The notes under the pieces: generated by a model | What the model was told of the DNA's origin: nothing | Database searches by the model: none | What the model saw: the letters and a program-made list of their open reading frames with translations, nothing else | In this document: positions 18,151-25,662 of the stretch, piece by piece | Layout: every line of letters begins with the position of its first letter | Numbering within the stretch: the first letter of the stretch is position 1 | Translations under genes and position numbers: made by a program | Origin: Rhodospirillales bacterium | GTDB lineage: Bacteria; Pseudomonadota; Alphaproteobacteria; Acetobacterales; Acetobacteraceae | Direction: 5' to 3' | DNA: 64,000 nt | Assembly (NCBI GenBank): GCA_028869995.1 | Contig: JAGWQN010000073.1 | Coordinates: forward strand, 1-64,000

Positions 18151-18698
18151 GCCAGGTCTCCCAGCGCCGTGCGCAGCCGGCCCATCGCCAGCCGCAGGCG
18201 CGATTTCACGGTTCCAAGCGGGATGCCGAGGATACGTTCCATGTCCGCATGCGAGCAGCCCTCGAAAAAGGCGAGCCGGAGCGCCTGCGCCTGGTCCGCG
18301 GGCAGGCTGGTGAGGGCCTCGCGCACCCTCGCGGAGCGCTGCGCCTCGTCGAGCAGGCGGTCGGCGGGCGCCGGTGGCTCGGGCTCCAGGGCCGGATCGG
18401 GTTCCGGCGCCGGGCGGACGCGGCGGTGCCGGTCGATCCCGAGGTTGCGGGCGATCGCGAACAGCCAGGCCGCGGCGGTGGCGCGGGCGGGATCGAACTG
18501 CCCGGCCTTGCGCCACACCGCGAGCATCGCCTCCTGCGCCAGTTCCTCAGCTTCCGCCGCCGCGATGCCGCGGCGGATCAGAAACGCCTTGAGCCGCGGC
18601 GCATAGAGCCCGAACAGGGTTGCGAACGCCGCGCGATCCCCGCGCGCCACGGCCTCGATCAGCGCGCCCGCGTCGGAGACATCGGCGCCATCCGTCAT
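18147..18698 (-). CDS. rpoE: ECF sigma factor RpoE (ECF11 group)
   Basis: A 183-aa extracytoplasmic-function sigma factor. Region 2 includes LAQEAMLAVWRKAGQFDP and AWLFAIARNLGIDRHRR (-10 recognition); region 4 includes LPADQAQALRLAFFEGCSHADMERIL and GTVKSRLR (-35 recognition). The ATG at 18698 follows a perfect AGGAGG 8 bases upstream; the Met 23 codons earlier falls close to the promoter. It is paired with chrR, so it belongs to the singlet-oxygen group. It presumably transcribes its own operon from the promoter at 18774-18801. Confidence 0.93.
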   Translation of the reverse strand: MTDGADVSDAGALIEAVARGDRAAFATLFGLYAPRLKAFLIRRGIAAAEAEELAQEAMLAVWRKAGQFDPARATAAAWLFAIARNLGIDRHRRVRPAPEPDPALEPEPPAPADRLLDEAQRSARVREALTSLPADQAQALRLAFFEGCSHADMERILGIPLGTVKSRLRLAMGRLRTALGDLA

Positions 18699-18773
18699 CG
18701 GACTGACCTCCTGGTAGCGCGGGACGAACCCGGCCCAGACCTTCCAGGGCTGGCGCGATACATACATGCCCCC

Positions 18774-18801
18774 TTTACGCAGCCTTGCGCGGACCGGATC
18801 A
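18774..18801 (-). promoter_or_regulatory. Leftward ECF11/RpoE-type promoter of the rpoE-chrR operon
   Basis: On the minus strand TGATCC (18801-18796), a 16-base spacer and CGTAAA (18779-18774). This matches the TGATCC/CGTA-type elements known for RpoE of the ChrR group. It is the mirror image of the rightward site across a shared palindrome, and the start codon of rpoE lies about 75 bases downstream. Confidence 0.75.
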
Positions 18802-18809
18802 CCGGCCGG

Positions 18810-18837
18810 TGATCCGAATCCCGGCGTGCATCGTAAT
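18810..18837 (+). promoter_or_regulatory. Rightward ECF11/RpoE-type promoter of the FAD-DUF1365-cfa operon
   Basis: TGATCC (18810-18815), a 16-base spacer and CGTAAT (18832-18837), 30 bases before the ATG at 18867. Its -35 element is one arm of the 20-bp palindrome GGATCACCGGCCGGTGATCC (18796-18815) whose other arm is the leftward promoter's -35. Confidence 0.75.
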
Positions 18838-18866
18838 CGACCTCAGGAAGCACGGTTAGGGCGGGG

Positions 18867-20174
18867 ATGCGGCACATGCGTATTGCGGTCGTGGGGGCGG
18901 GGATCGCCGGGATGGGCGCCGCCTGGCTGCTGCGCCAGGCGCACGACGTGACGCTCTACGAGGCAGCGGCGCGCCCGGGCGGGCACAGCCTCACGGTGGA
19001 CGTGCCGGTCGACGGCGCCAGCGTGCCCGTGGACATGGGCTTCATCGTCTACAACCCACCGGCCTACCCGAATCTCACGGCCCTGTTCGAGCATCTCGGC
19101 GTGCCCAGCGTGGCCTCGGACATGTCCTTCGCCGTCTCGCTGGCGGGCGGCGCGGTCGAGTATGCCGGCACCGATATCGCCGGTCTTTTCGGCCAGAAGC
19201 GCAACCTGGTGCGGCCGCGCTTCTGGAGCATGCTGCGCGACATCGTACGCTTTTATCGCGAGGCCGAGGCCGATGCCGCCTGGCTCGATCCGGCCGTTTC
19301 GCTCGACGCCTACCTCACCGCGCGCGGCTATGGCGAGGCCTTCGTGCGCGACCATCTGCTGCCGATGGCCGCGGCCATCTGGTCCACCCCGGCCTCGCGC
19401 GTCGGCGACTATCCGGCGCTCGCCTTCATCCGCTTCTGCGCCAATCACGGCCTGCTGAAGCTGCGCGACCGGCCGCAATGGCGCACCGTCGCGGGCGGCA
19501 GCCGGGAATATGTCCGCCGCCTGACCGCGGACCTCGCCACCGGCATGCGGCTGCGCTGCCCCGTCCGGGCGATCGACCGTCTCGCCGGCGGCATCCTGAT
19601 CGAGGCCGAGGGGGCCGGGGCGGAACGTTACGACCACGTCGTGATCGCCACCCACGCACCCGAGGCGCTGGCGCTCCTGCGCGATCCCTCCGCCGCCGAG
19701 ACGCAGCTTCTGGGCGCGCTCGCCACCAGCCGCAACGTGGCCGTGATGCACCGCGATCCGTCGCTGATGCCGCGCCGGCGGGCGCTGTGGTCGAGCTGGA
19801 ATTATCTCGGTGGCGCCGAACCCTGCGTCACCTACTGGATGAACCGCTTGCAGCCGCTTCCGGCCCAGGCGGGCCAGGTGTTCGTCACCCTCAACCCGAC
19901 GCGCGAGCCGCGACCGGAGACGGTGATCCGCCGCGAAATCTTCGCCCATCCGCTCTTCGATGCGGCGGCGATGCGCGCGCAGCGTGCGTTGTGGGGCCTC
20001 CAGGGCCAGCGCCGCACCTGGTTCTGCGGCGCCTGGTTCGGCTCCGGCTTCCACGAGGACGGGTTGCAGGCCGGCCTCGCCGTGGCCGAGGCCATCGGCG
20101 GCGTGCGGCGCCCGTGGCACGTCGCCGCGGCATCGGGGCGCCTGCCGGAAACGGCGCAGGCGGTCGCGGCATGA
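18867..20174 (+). CDS. FAD-dependent amine-oxidase-like oxidoreductase
   Basis: A 435-aa flavoprotein of the predicted NAD/FAD-binding dehydrogenase family (COG2907 type). The N-terminal dinucleotide motif is RIAVVGAGIAGMGAAW, followed by YEAAARPGGHS; a C-terminal FAD-binding segment includes WFCGAWFGSGFHEDGL. Homologues cluster with DUF1365 and Cfa-like genes, and in Rhodobacter sphaeroides such a gene belongs to the RpoE regulon. By inference it desaturates or oxidises a phospholipid-bound methylated fatty acid. It is the first gene of a five-gene operon joined by overlaps. Confidence 0.85.
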   Translation: MRHMRIAVVGAGIAGMGAAWLLRQAHDVTLYEAAARPGGHSLTVDVPVDGASVPVDMGFIVYNPPAYPNLTALFEHLGVPSVASDMSFAVSLAGGAVEYAGTDIAGLFGQKRNLVRPRFWSMLRDIVRFYREAEADAAWLDPAVSLDAYLTARGYGEAFVRDHLLPMAAAIWSTPASRVGDYPALAFIRFCANHGLLKLRDRPQWRTVAGGSREYVRRLTADLATGMRLRCPVRAIDRLAGGILIEAEGAGAERYDHVVIATHAPEALALLRDPSAAETQLLGALATSRNVAVMHRDPSLMPRRRALWSSWNYLGGAEPCVTYWMNRLQPLPAQAGQVFVTLNPTREPRPETVIRREIFAHPLFDAAAMRAQRALWGLQGQRRTWFCGAWFGSGFHEDGLQAGLAVAEAIGGVRRPWHVAAASGRLPETAQAVAA

Positions 20175-20950
20175 GCGGCTCCGCGATTTACACCGGCGCC
20201 GTCGTCCACACGCGCCTGCGCCCGGTGCGCCACCGGCTGCGCTACCGGATGTTCTCGCTGCTGCTCGACCTCGACGAGATCCCCGAGCTCTCCGCGCGGC
20301 TGCGTTGGTTTTCGGCCGAGCGCTTCAACCTGGTCGGATTCTCGCGCCGCGACCACCTGGCGGGCGACGCGACGCCGCTGCGCACCCAGGTGGAGGCGGC
20401 GCTGGCGGCGTCCGGGATCGAGGCGCGCGGCGGGCGCATCCTGTTGCTGGCGATGCCGCGTGTGCTCGGCACCGTCTTCAATCCACTCAGCCTCTTCTTG
20501 TGCCACGATGCCGAGGGCGCACTGCGCGCCGTGCTCTACGAGGTCAACAACACGTTCGGCCAGCGGCACAGCTACCTGATCCCGGTGTCCGGGGCGGACC
20601 GGCCGGTGCATCAATCCTGCGCCAAGACGTTCTTTGTGTCGCCCTTCATGGACATGGGGCTGCGCTATCGCTTCCGCCTGGTTCCCCCGGGCGAGCGGCT
20701 GGCGGTGGCGATCGAGGCGAGCGATGCCGCGGGGCCGGTGCTCAAGGCGGCCATGGCCCTGCGGCGTCAGCCGTTGACCGACGCGGCCCTGCTGGCCGGC
20801 TTCGTCCGCCATCCCTTGCTTGCCGCCCAGGTGCTCGGCGCCATCCACTGGGAGGCGGCGAAGCTGTGGCGCAAGGGGCTGCGCATCCAGGCGCGCCCCG
20901 CCCCGCCCGCCGAACCGATCAGCATCGTCGCACGCGGAGGGACGGCATGA
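20171..20950 (+). CDS. DUF1365 family protein
   Basis: A 259-aa soluble protein of the DUF1365 family, almost always found between the FAD oxidoreductase and a Cfa-like methylase. Conserved blocks are HRLRYRMFSLLLDLDE, FNPLSLFLCHD, VNNTFGQRHSY and HQSCAKTFFVSPFMDM. Its biochemical role is unsettled; genetic linkage ties it to fatty-acyl modification. The ATG overlaps the upstream stop by ATGA and the downstream methylase start overlaps its stop in the same way. Confidence 0.85.
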   Translation: MSGSAIYTGAVVHTRLRPVRHRLRYRMFSLLLDLDEIPELSARLRWFSAERFNLVGFSRRDHLAGDATPLRTQVEAALAASGIEARGGRILLLAMPRVLGTVFNPLSLFLCHDAEGALRAVLYEVNNTFGQRHSYLIPVSGADRPVHQSCAKTFFVSPFMDMGLRYRFRLVPPGERLAVAIEASDAAGPVLKAAMALRRQPLTDAALLAGFVRHPLLAAQVLGAIHWEAAKLWRKGLRIQARPAPPAEPISIVARGGTA

Positions 20951-22152
20951 GCGACCAGGCCACCGCCTTGCCCTCCGCGCGCCGGCGCGAAGGCGCGCAC
21001 CTGGCGCGGCGCCTCCTGGCGTTGCTGCTGGCCCGGATCGAAACCGGGACGCTGAGCGTGGTCCTGCCCGACGGCAGCACGCTGCGCGCAGCGGGGTCTG
21101 CAGCGGGGCCCGAAGCGGTCTGGGTGCTGCATCGCTGGCGCGCGCTGTGGCGCCTTCTGCTCGGTGGCGACAACGGTTTCGCGGCATCCTTCATCGATGC
21201 CGACTGGTCGAGCCCGGATCTCGTGGCGCTGCTCGAACTCGCGGCGCGGAACATGGACCACATTCCCGCAGCCTTTGGGCCCCGGCCGGTGCGCCTCTTC
21301 CACCGCCTGGCGCATCTCGTGCGGTCCAACACCCGCGCTGGCAGCAGGCGCAACATCGTCGCGCATTACGACCTCGGCAATGCGTTCTACGAACTCTGGC
21401 TCGATGCCGGAATGAACTACTCCTCGGCCCTCTATCGGCACCCGGACATGTCGCTCGAAGCGGCGCAGGCGGCGAAGCACGCGCTGGTGCTCGACATGCT
21501 CGCCGTCCGGCCCGGCGATCGGGTGCTCGAGATCGGCTGCGGCTGGGGCGAGCTTGCCGCCCGGCTCGCCGATGCCGGCGCCGAGGTGACCGGCATCACC
21601 CTCTCGCCCGCGCAGCTTGCCCATGCCCGCGCCCGTCTCGCTGGGCGGGCGCGCCTGCTGTTGCAGGACTACCGCGACAGCGAAGGGTGCTTCGACAGGA
21701 TCGTCTCCATCGAAATGATCGAGGCGGTGGGCGAGGCTTACTGGGACGCCTATTTCGCGACGTTGCGAAAGCGGCTGGCACCCGGCGGCGTGGTGGTGAT
21801 CCAGGCTATCACCATCGCCGACCCTTGGCTTGCAAGCTATCGCCAGGGGGCGGATTTCATCCAGCGCTTCATCTTTCCCGGCGGAATGCTGCCCTCGCCG
21901 GGCGAGATCGCGAGGCTGGCCGCCGCGCATGGCTTCGCCATCACCCGCCAGCAAGGCTTCGGCGCGAGCTACGCGCTCACCCTTGCCGCCTGGCGCGCGC
22001 GCTTCGATGCCGCCTGGCCGCAGATCGCCGCCCTCGGCTTCCCGCCGCATTTCCGTCGCCTGTGGGACTACTACCTCGCCTATTGCGAGGCCGGTTTCCG
22101 CACCGGGCGCATCGATGTCGGCCTGTGGCAGCTGCAGCCTGCGCCATGCTGA
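20947..22152 (+). CDS. Cyclopropane/furan fatty-acyl methyltransferase (second copy)
   Basis: A 401-aa SAM-dependent Cfa-family methylase with the N-terminal lipid-binding region. Visible motifs are FIDADWSSPDLVALL, RNIVAHYDLGNAFY, SAM motif I VLEIGCGWGEL, SIEMIEAVGEAYW and FIQRFIFPGGMLPS. The 401-aa length fits bona fide Cfa/UfaM enzymes. It transfers a methyl group onto the double bond of membrane phospholipid acyl chains. The rightward RpoE-type promoter makes it a likely stress-induced enzyme. UfaM rather than CFA synthase activity is plausible from context but not decided by sequence. Confidence 0.88.
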   Translation: MSDQATALPSARRREGAHLARRLLALLLARIETGTLSVVLPDGSTLRAAGSAAGPEAVWVLHRWRALWRLLLGGDNGFAASFIDADWSSPDLVALLELAARNMDHIPAAFGPRPVRLFHRLAHLVRSNTRAGSRRNIVAHYDLGNAFYELWLDAGMNYSSALYRHPDMSLEAAQAAKHALVLDMLAVRPGDRVLEIGCGWGELAARLADAGAEVTGITLSPAQLAHARARLAGRARLLLQDYRDSEGCFDRIVSIEMIEAVGEAYWDAYFATLRKRLAPGGVVVIQAITIADPWLASYRQGADFIQRFIFPGGMLPSPGEIARLAAAHGFAITRQQGFGASYALTLAAWRARFDAAWPQIAALGFPPHFRRLWDYYLAYCEAGFRTGRIDVGLWQLQPAPC

Positions 22153-22772
22153 CCCGGCGGACCCTGCTCGCCGGCGCCGTGGCGATGCCCGGCGTGCCGC
22201 GTTCCTCGCCGCTGCGTTTCCACCTGCGTCGCGACGGCTCGTGGATCGGTACGCATGTGATCCGGTTCGAGCGTGGGACGAACCGGACCAACATCGCCAT
22301 TGCCGTCGACATCGCGGTGCGCTTCGGCCCGCTCGTGCTCTATCGCTACAAGCTGCGGGGCCGGGAACACTGGGAGGGCGGGCGCTGCATGGCGGCCTCG
22401 GCCGCCGCCAACGACGACGGCACGCGCCACTTCATGCGCGCGACGCGCCGCAACGGTGCCTTGCTCGTCGAGGGCAGCGGCACCGCGCCCTATGCCGCTC
22501 CCGCCGGCGCGGTGATCGCCAGCCACTGGAACGAAGCCGAGCTGCACGGCCCCTGGATCAACCTGCAGGACGGCAAGCTCCTGCACCCGCGCGTGACCCC
22601 GCTCGGCTCCGATCCGGTCCGCCTGGCCAACGGAACCTTGCTTCCGGCCTCCTGCTATTCGATCACGGGACCCGCCAACATACGCATCTGGTACACCCCC
22701 TCCGCCACCTGGACCGGCCTCGTCTTCGTCGCCCGCGACGGTTCCCACGTTCGTTACGAGCGCGTGTCATGA
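22146..22772 (+). CDS. DUF6134-like exported protein
   Basis: A 208-aa protein with a short N-terminal signal-like stretch (MLTRRTLLAGAVAMPGVP, possibly twin-arginine related). A beta-rich domain follows, with FHLRRDGSWIGTHVIRFE, YKLRGREHWEGG and SHWNEAEL. The features match the DUF6134 family, of unknown function. It overlaps the methylase stop by 7 bp and the lipocalin start by ATGA, so it is part of the RpoE-linked operon and probably acts in the periplasm or at the membrane. Confidence 0.55.
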   Translation: MLTRRTLLAGAVAMPGVPRSSPLRFHLRRDGSWIGTHVIRFERGTNRTNIAIAVDIAVRFGPLVLYRYKLRGREHWEGGRCMAASAAANDDGTRHFMRATRRNGALLVEGSGTAPYAAPAGAVIASHWNEAELHGPWINLQDGKLLHPRVTPLGSDPVRLANGTLLPASCYSITGPANIRIWYTPSATWTGLVFVARDGSHVRYERVS

Positions 22773-23329
22773 GAAGGATAGCGGTTCTGCTGTTCGCAGG
22801 CCTGATGCTGGCCGGCTGCACCACCTTCGGGACCCATCAGCCGCTCGCCCGCCATGTCGATCTGACGCGCTACGCCGGGCGCTGGTACATCATCGCCAAC
22901 ATTCCCTATTTCGCCGAGCGCGGGAACGTCGCCAGCTTCTTCGATGTCAGCTTTCCGCATGGTGCGGTTCGCGATGTCTATCACGGGCGCAGCGGCGGAT
23001 TCGGCGCGAAGCCGTCGCGCTTCGTCATGAACGGCTATGTGGTCAAGGGCACCGAGGGCGCCTACTGGCGCGAATCCCCCCTCTGGCCGCTCTATTTCTC
23101 CTACCTGATCCTCTACGTCGACCCCGGCTACCAGACCGCGCTGGTCGGCTATCCCGGGCGCGGCTATGGCTGGGTGCTGTCGCGCCACCGGCGGATGGAT
23201 GACGGCGAATACCACGCGCTGCTGGCACGCTTCGCGGCCCTTGGCTACGATACGTCGAAGTTTCGCCGCATCCCGCAATTCCCCGACCAGGTCGGCAAGC
23301 CGGGCTTCATTCACGTGCCGAAACGGTGA
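22769..23329 (+). CDS. Bacterial lipocalin (Blc-like lipoprotein)
   Basis: A 186-aa outer-membrane-type lipocalin. The lipobox is LMLAGC with Cys17; the lipocalin GxW motif is YAGRWYIIANIPYF. A C-terminal block includes YPGRGYGWVLSRHRRMDD and YDTSKFRRIPQFP. Lipocalins of this kind bind lysophospholipids or fatty acids. As the last gene of the RpoE-linked lipid operon, it may shuttle or scavenge modified acyl chains. Confidence 0.87.
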   Translation: MRRIAVLLFAGLMLAGCTTFGTHQPLARHVDLTRYAGRWYIIANIPYFAERGNVASFFDVSFPHGAVRDVYHGRSGGFGAKPSRFVMNGYVVKGTEGAYWRESPLWPLYFSYLILYVDPGYQTALVGYPGRGYGWVLSRHRRMDDGEYHALLARFAALGYDTSKFRRIPQFPDQVGKPGFIHVPKR

Positions 23330-23356
23330 GGCCGCGGCGGACGGGTCCCGCCCGGC

Positions 23357-24193
23357 CTAGCGGCGCGGCTGCCAGCCGTAGAAGCGCGCGCAGGCGCCGC
23401 CCATCAGCATCGCCCGCTCGCTGTCGCTCAGCCTTTGCGTGAGCCGGAACGGCGTGGTCGCCTGTTCCTGGTCGACCACCGCGAAGGCACGCGTCCAATC
23501 CGTCCCCCACAGGCAGCGCTCGAAGCCCCACGCCTCGAAGACCCGCGCCAGCGGTTCCCAGATATCGTCGAACGGATAGGCCGCGTGCGACAGCGTGCAG
23601 GCGCCCGAGACCTTGATCACCGCGTTGTCGCGCCGCGCCAGGTCGAGCACCTGCGGCAACGCCGCCCAGGCATCGGCGGGCGCGGGTCGCACCGCCGGCT
23701 GCACCAGGCCCAGATGGTCGATCACGAACCGCGCCTCGGGATGGCGGTCGATGAGCGCCGTGGCGGCGCCCAGATTGCCCCAGCAATGCAGGTTGACCGG
23801 CAGGCCGTGCCGCGTCGCCGCGCGGACGATGCGCGAACAGCCCGGATCGTCCGCCGGCCGGGGCGCCTCGGCCGGCATCATGATCCGCACCGCGACCGCC
23901 CCCGGCGTGCGCTTCCACGCGCCGATCACCTCGTCCACCGCCGGGTCGTCGGGATCCACCGGCTTGATGATGGCGAAACGATCGGGGAAGGCGCGCTGCA
24001 CCGCGGCGGCGTAGCTGCCGTCGAAACGGTACATCGCGAAGGCGGAGATCAGGATCGCGCCGTCGATCCCGAGCGCGTCCATCGCCGCCACCATTTCCTT
24101 GCCGGTCACATGCGCCGGCCAATTGGGCACGCTCGCCCAGGGCCGCGCCGGCGTGTTGGCCTCGTAGGCATGCACCTGTGCGTCGATGATCAT
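23357..24193 (-). CDS. Amidohydrolase (metal-dependent, PDC-hydrolase-like)
   Basis: A 278-aa TIM-barrel amidohydrolase of the amidohydrolase_2 group. The N-terminal metal site is IIDAQVHAYE (in place of the usual HxH), and family landmarks are VNLHCWG, FVIDHLG and LWGTDW with the conserved Asp near the C terminus. Family members hydrolyse lactones or decarboxylate ring acids. The first histidine of the classical HxH is replaced by Q (QVH), as in several PDC-hydrolase relatives. Substrate unknown. Confidence 0.75.
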   Translation of the reverse strand: MIIDAQVHAYEANTPARPWASVPNWPAHVTGKEMVAAMDALGIDGAILISAFAMYRFDGSYAAAVQRAFPDRFAIIKPVDPDDPAVDEVIGAWKRTPGAVAVRIMMPAEAPRPADDPGCSRIVRAATRHGLPVNLHCWGNLGAATALIDRHPEARFVIDHLGLVQPAVRPAPADAWAALPQVLDLARRDNAVIKVSGACTLSHAAYPFDDIWEPLARVFEAWGFERCLWGTDWTRAFAVVDQEQATTPFRLTQRLSDSERAMLMGGACARFYGWQPRR

Positions 24194-24207
24194 GCGCCGC
24201 GCCTGCC

Positions 24208-24546
24208 TCAGCTTTGTGGTTTCGGCCGTTTCACGTTGGTGGGCGCGGTGCCGGTCTGCCCGTTGAGGCAGTCGTTCACCAGCGCCTCGCGCGCGTGGCG
24301 CCCGGCCAGCAGCTGGGTTTCGCTGCGTCCCGTCCCCGCCGAGAACGGGCTGCCGAGGGCCGCCGCTTCGTTGTCCGCGCGCATCGTGTCCGCGGGGTGG
24401 CGCAGCGCGTAGATCTCGTCGGCGCGCGCCTCGCAGGCGTCGATCTGCTCGCGGGTCGCGCCCGCGCGCGGGCCGCCGCCGAACGACGTCGTACAGCCGC
24501 CGAGCACCAGCGGAGCGAGGAGGAGCGGAACCAGGAAACGCTTCAT
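24208..24546 (-). CDS. Small lipoprotein, hypothetical
   Basis: A 112-aa lipoprotein: MKRFLVPLLLAPLVLGGC gives a lipobox (LGGC, Cys18), followed by a charged alpha-helical domain with ATREQIDACEARADEIYALR. No family assigned. It lies between the amidohydrolase and the iron ABC ATPase genes, about 30 bp from the latter, so it may be part of that operon. Confidence 0.65.
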   Translation of the reverse strand: MKRFLVPLLLAPLVLGGCTTSFGGGPRAGATREQIDACEARADEIYALRHPADTMRADNEAAALGSPFSAGTGRSETQLLAGRHAREALVNDCLNGQTGTAPTNVKRPKPQS

Positions 24547-24578
24547 CGTCCCACCATGCCGCGCCGCCCGGCCGGTGG

Positions 24579-25607
24579 CTAGTCGCGGATGATCCAGGGA
24601 GCGTCCAGCGTCACGCGCAGCTCGCCGTCCGGCGGTTCGCCGTCGGCCACGTCCATCAGCACCTCGCCGCCGCCGAGGGCGAGGCGAAGCTCCCAGCCGC
24701 CGCCGCGGTAGCGTGCCCCGAGCACCCGCGCCGCAAGGCCCGAGGCCGCCGCGCGCACCCCCTCCGGGCGGATCAGCGCCCGCGCCGGTCCGGCCGGTGT
24801 TCCCGGCGCCATCCGTGCCGCCAGGACCTGCCCGCCGATCTGCGCATGCGCCTGGTCCACCACCATCGCCGGCAGCAACGCGCCGCGGCCGACGAAGCCG
24901 GCGACGAACGCATCCGCCGGCTCGCGGTAGAGTGTCCTCGGGTCCGCCACCTGGCGCAGCCGGCCCCCCTCGATCACGGCAATCCGTCCGGCGATCGCCA
25001 TCGCCTCGCCCTGGTCGTGCGTCACATAGAGCATCGCGGCCCCCGCGCGGGCGCGCAGCGCCGCGATCTCGGCCAGCATCGTCCCCTTCAGGTGCGGGTC
25101 GAGATTGGCCAGCGGCTCGTCGAGCAGCACCAGCCGCGGCTCCGCCACCATGGCGCGCGCCAGGGCGACGCGCTGGCGCTGCCCGCCCGACAGCAGGGCC
25201 ACGTCGCGCCCGCCGAACCCCGCCAGCCCCACGAGGCGCAGCGCCGACTCGGCCCGTCCGCTCGCCTCCGCGCGCCGCACGCCCGCGCGGTCGAGCGGGT
25301 AGCGGACGTTGCGCGCGGCATCGAGATGCGGCCACAGCGCGAAGTTCTGGAACACGAAGCCAAACCGCCGCCGCTCCGGCGCGACGAAGAGGGCGGCCTC
25401 GTCGAGCACCGTCCCGTCGAAGCTGATGCGTCCCCGGTCCGTGCGCTCGAACCCCGCGACCAGCCGCAGCAGCGTGGACTTGCCCGAGCCCGAGGGGCCG
25501 AGCAGCGCCACCGCCTCGCCGGGGGCGACCGCGAGCGAGACATCCGCGAGCACCGTGCTGCCGCCAAAGCCCTTGGCCACGCCCTCGATCAGCAATCCGT
25601 CGGTCAT
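24579..25607 (-). CDS. Iron(III)-type ABC transporter ATPase (FbpC-like)
   Basis: A 342-aa ABC ATPase of the FbpC/PotA class with a C-terminal TOBE-like regulatory domain (about 245-342). Walker A is GPSGSGKS (39-46), the Q-loop is FVFQNFALWP, the signature LLSGGQRQRVALARA, and Walker B LVLLDEP. The start at 25607 follows GGCCGCCG; upstream in-frame Met is within the intergenic spacer. It energises the downstream-encoded permease and binding protein (transcribed in the order binding protein, permease, ATPase). Confidence 0.88.
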   Translation of the reverse strand: MTDGLLIEGVAKGFGGSTVLADVSLAVAPGEAVALLGPSGSGKSTLLRLVAGFERTDRGRISFDGTVLDEAALFVAPERRRFGFVFQNFALWPHLDAARNVRYPLDRAGVRRAEASGRAESALRLVGLAGFGGRDVALLSGGQRQRVALARAMVAEPRLVLLDEPLANLDPHLKGTMLAEIAALRARAGAAMLYVTHDQGEAMAIAGRIAVIEGGRLRQVADPRTLYREPADAFVAGFVGRGALLPAMVVDQAHAQIGGQVLAARMAPGTPAGPARALIRPEGVRAAASGLAARVLGARYRGGGWELRLALGGGEVLMDVADGEPPDGELRVTLDAPWIIRD

Positions 25608-25662
25608 CGGCGGCCCAACATGCCCGCTGCCAACCTGCCCGCCCCCACCACGCGGAGCCGCG

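Noticed and set aside
23336..23352. A terminator between lipocalin and amidohydrolase genes
   Set aside because: Only a 5-bp GGCGG/CCGCC stem, expected by chance in GC-rich DNA.
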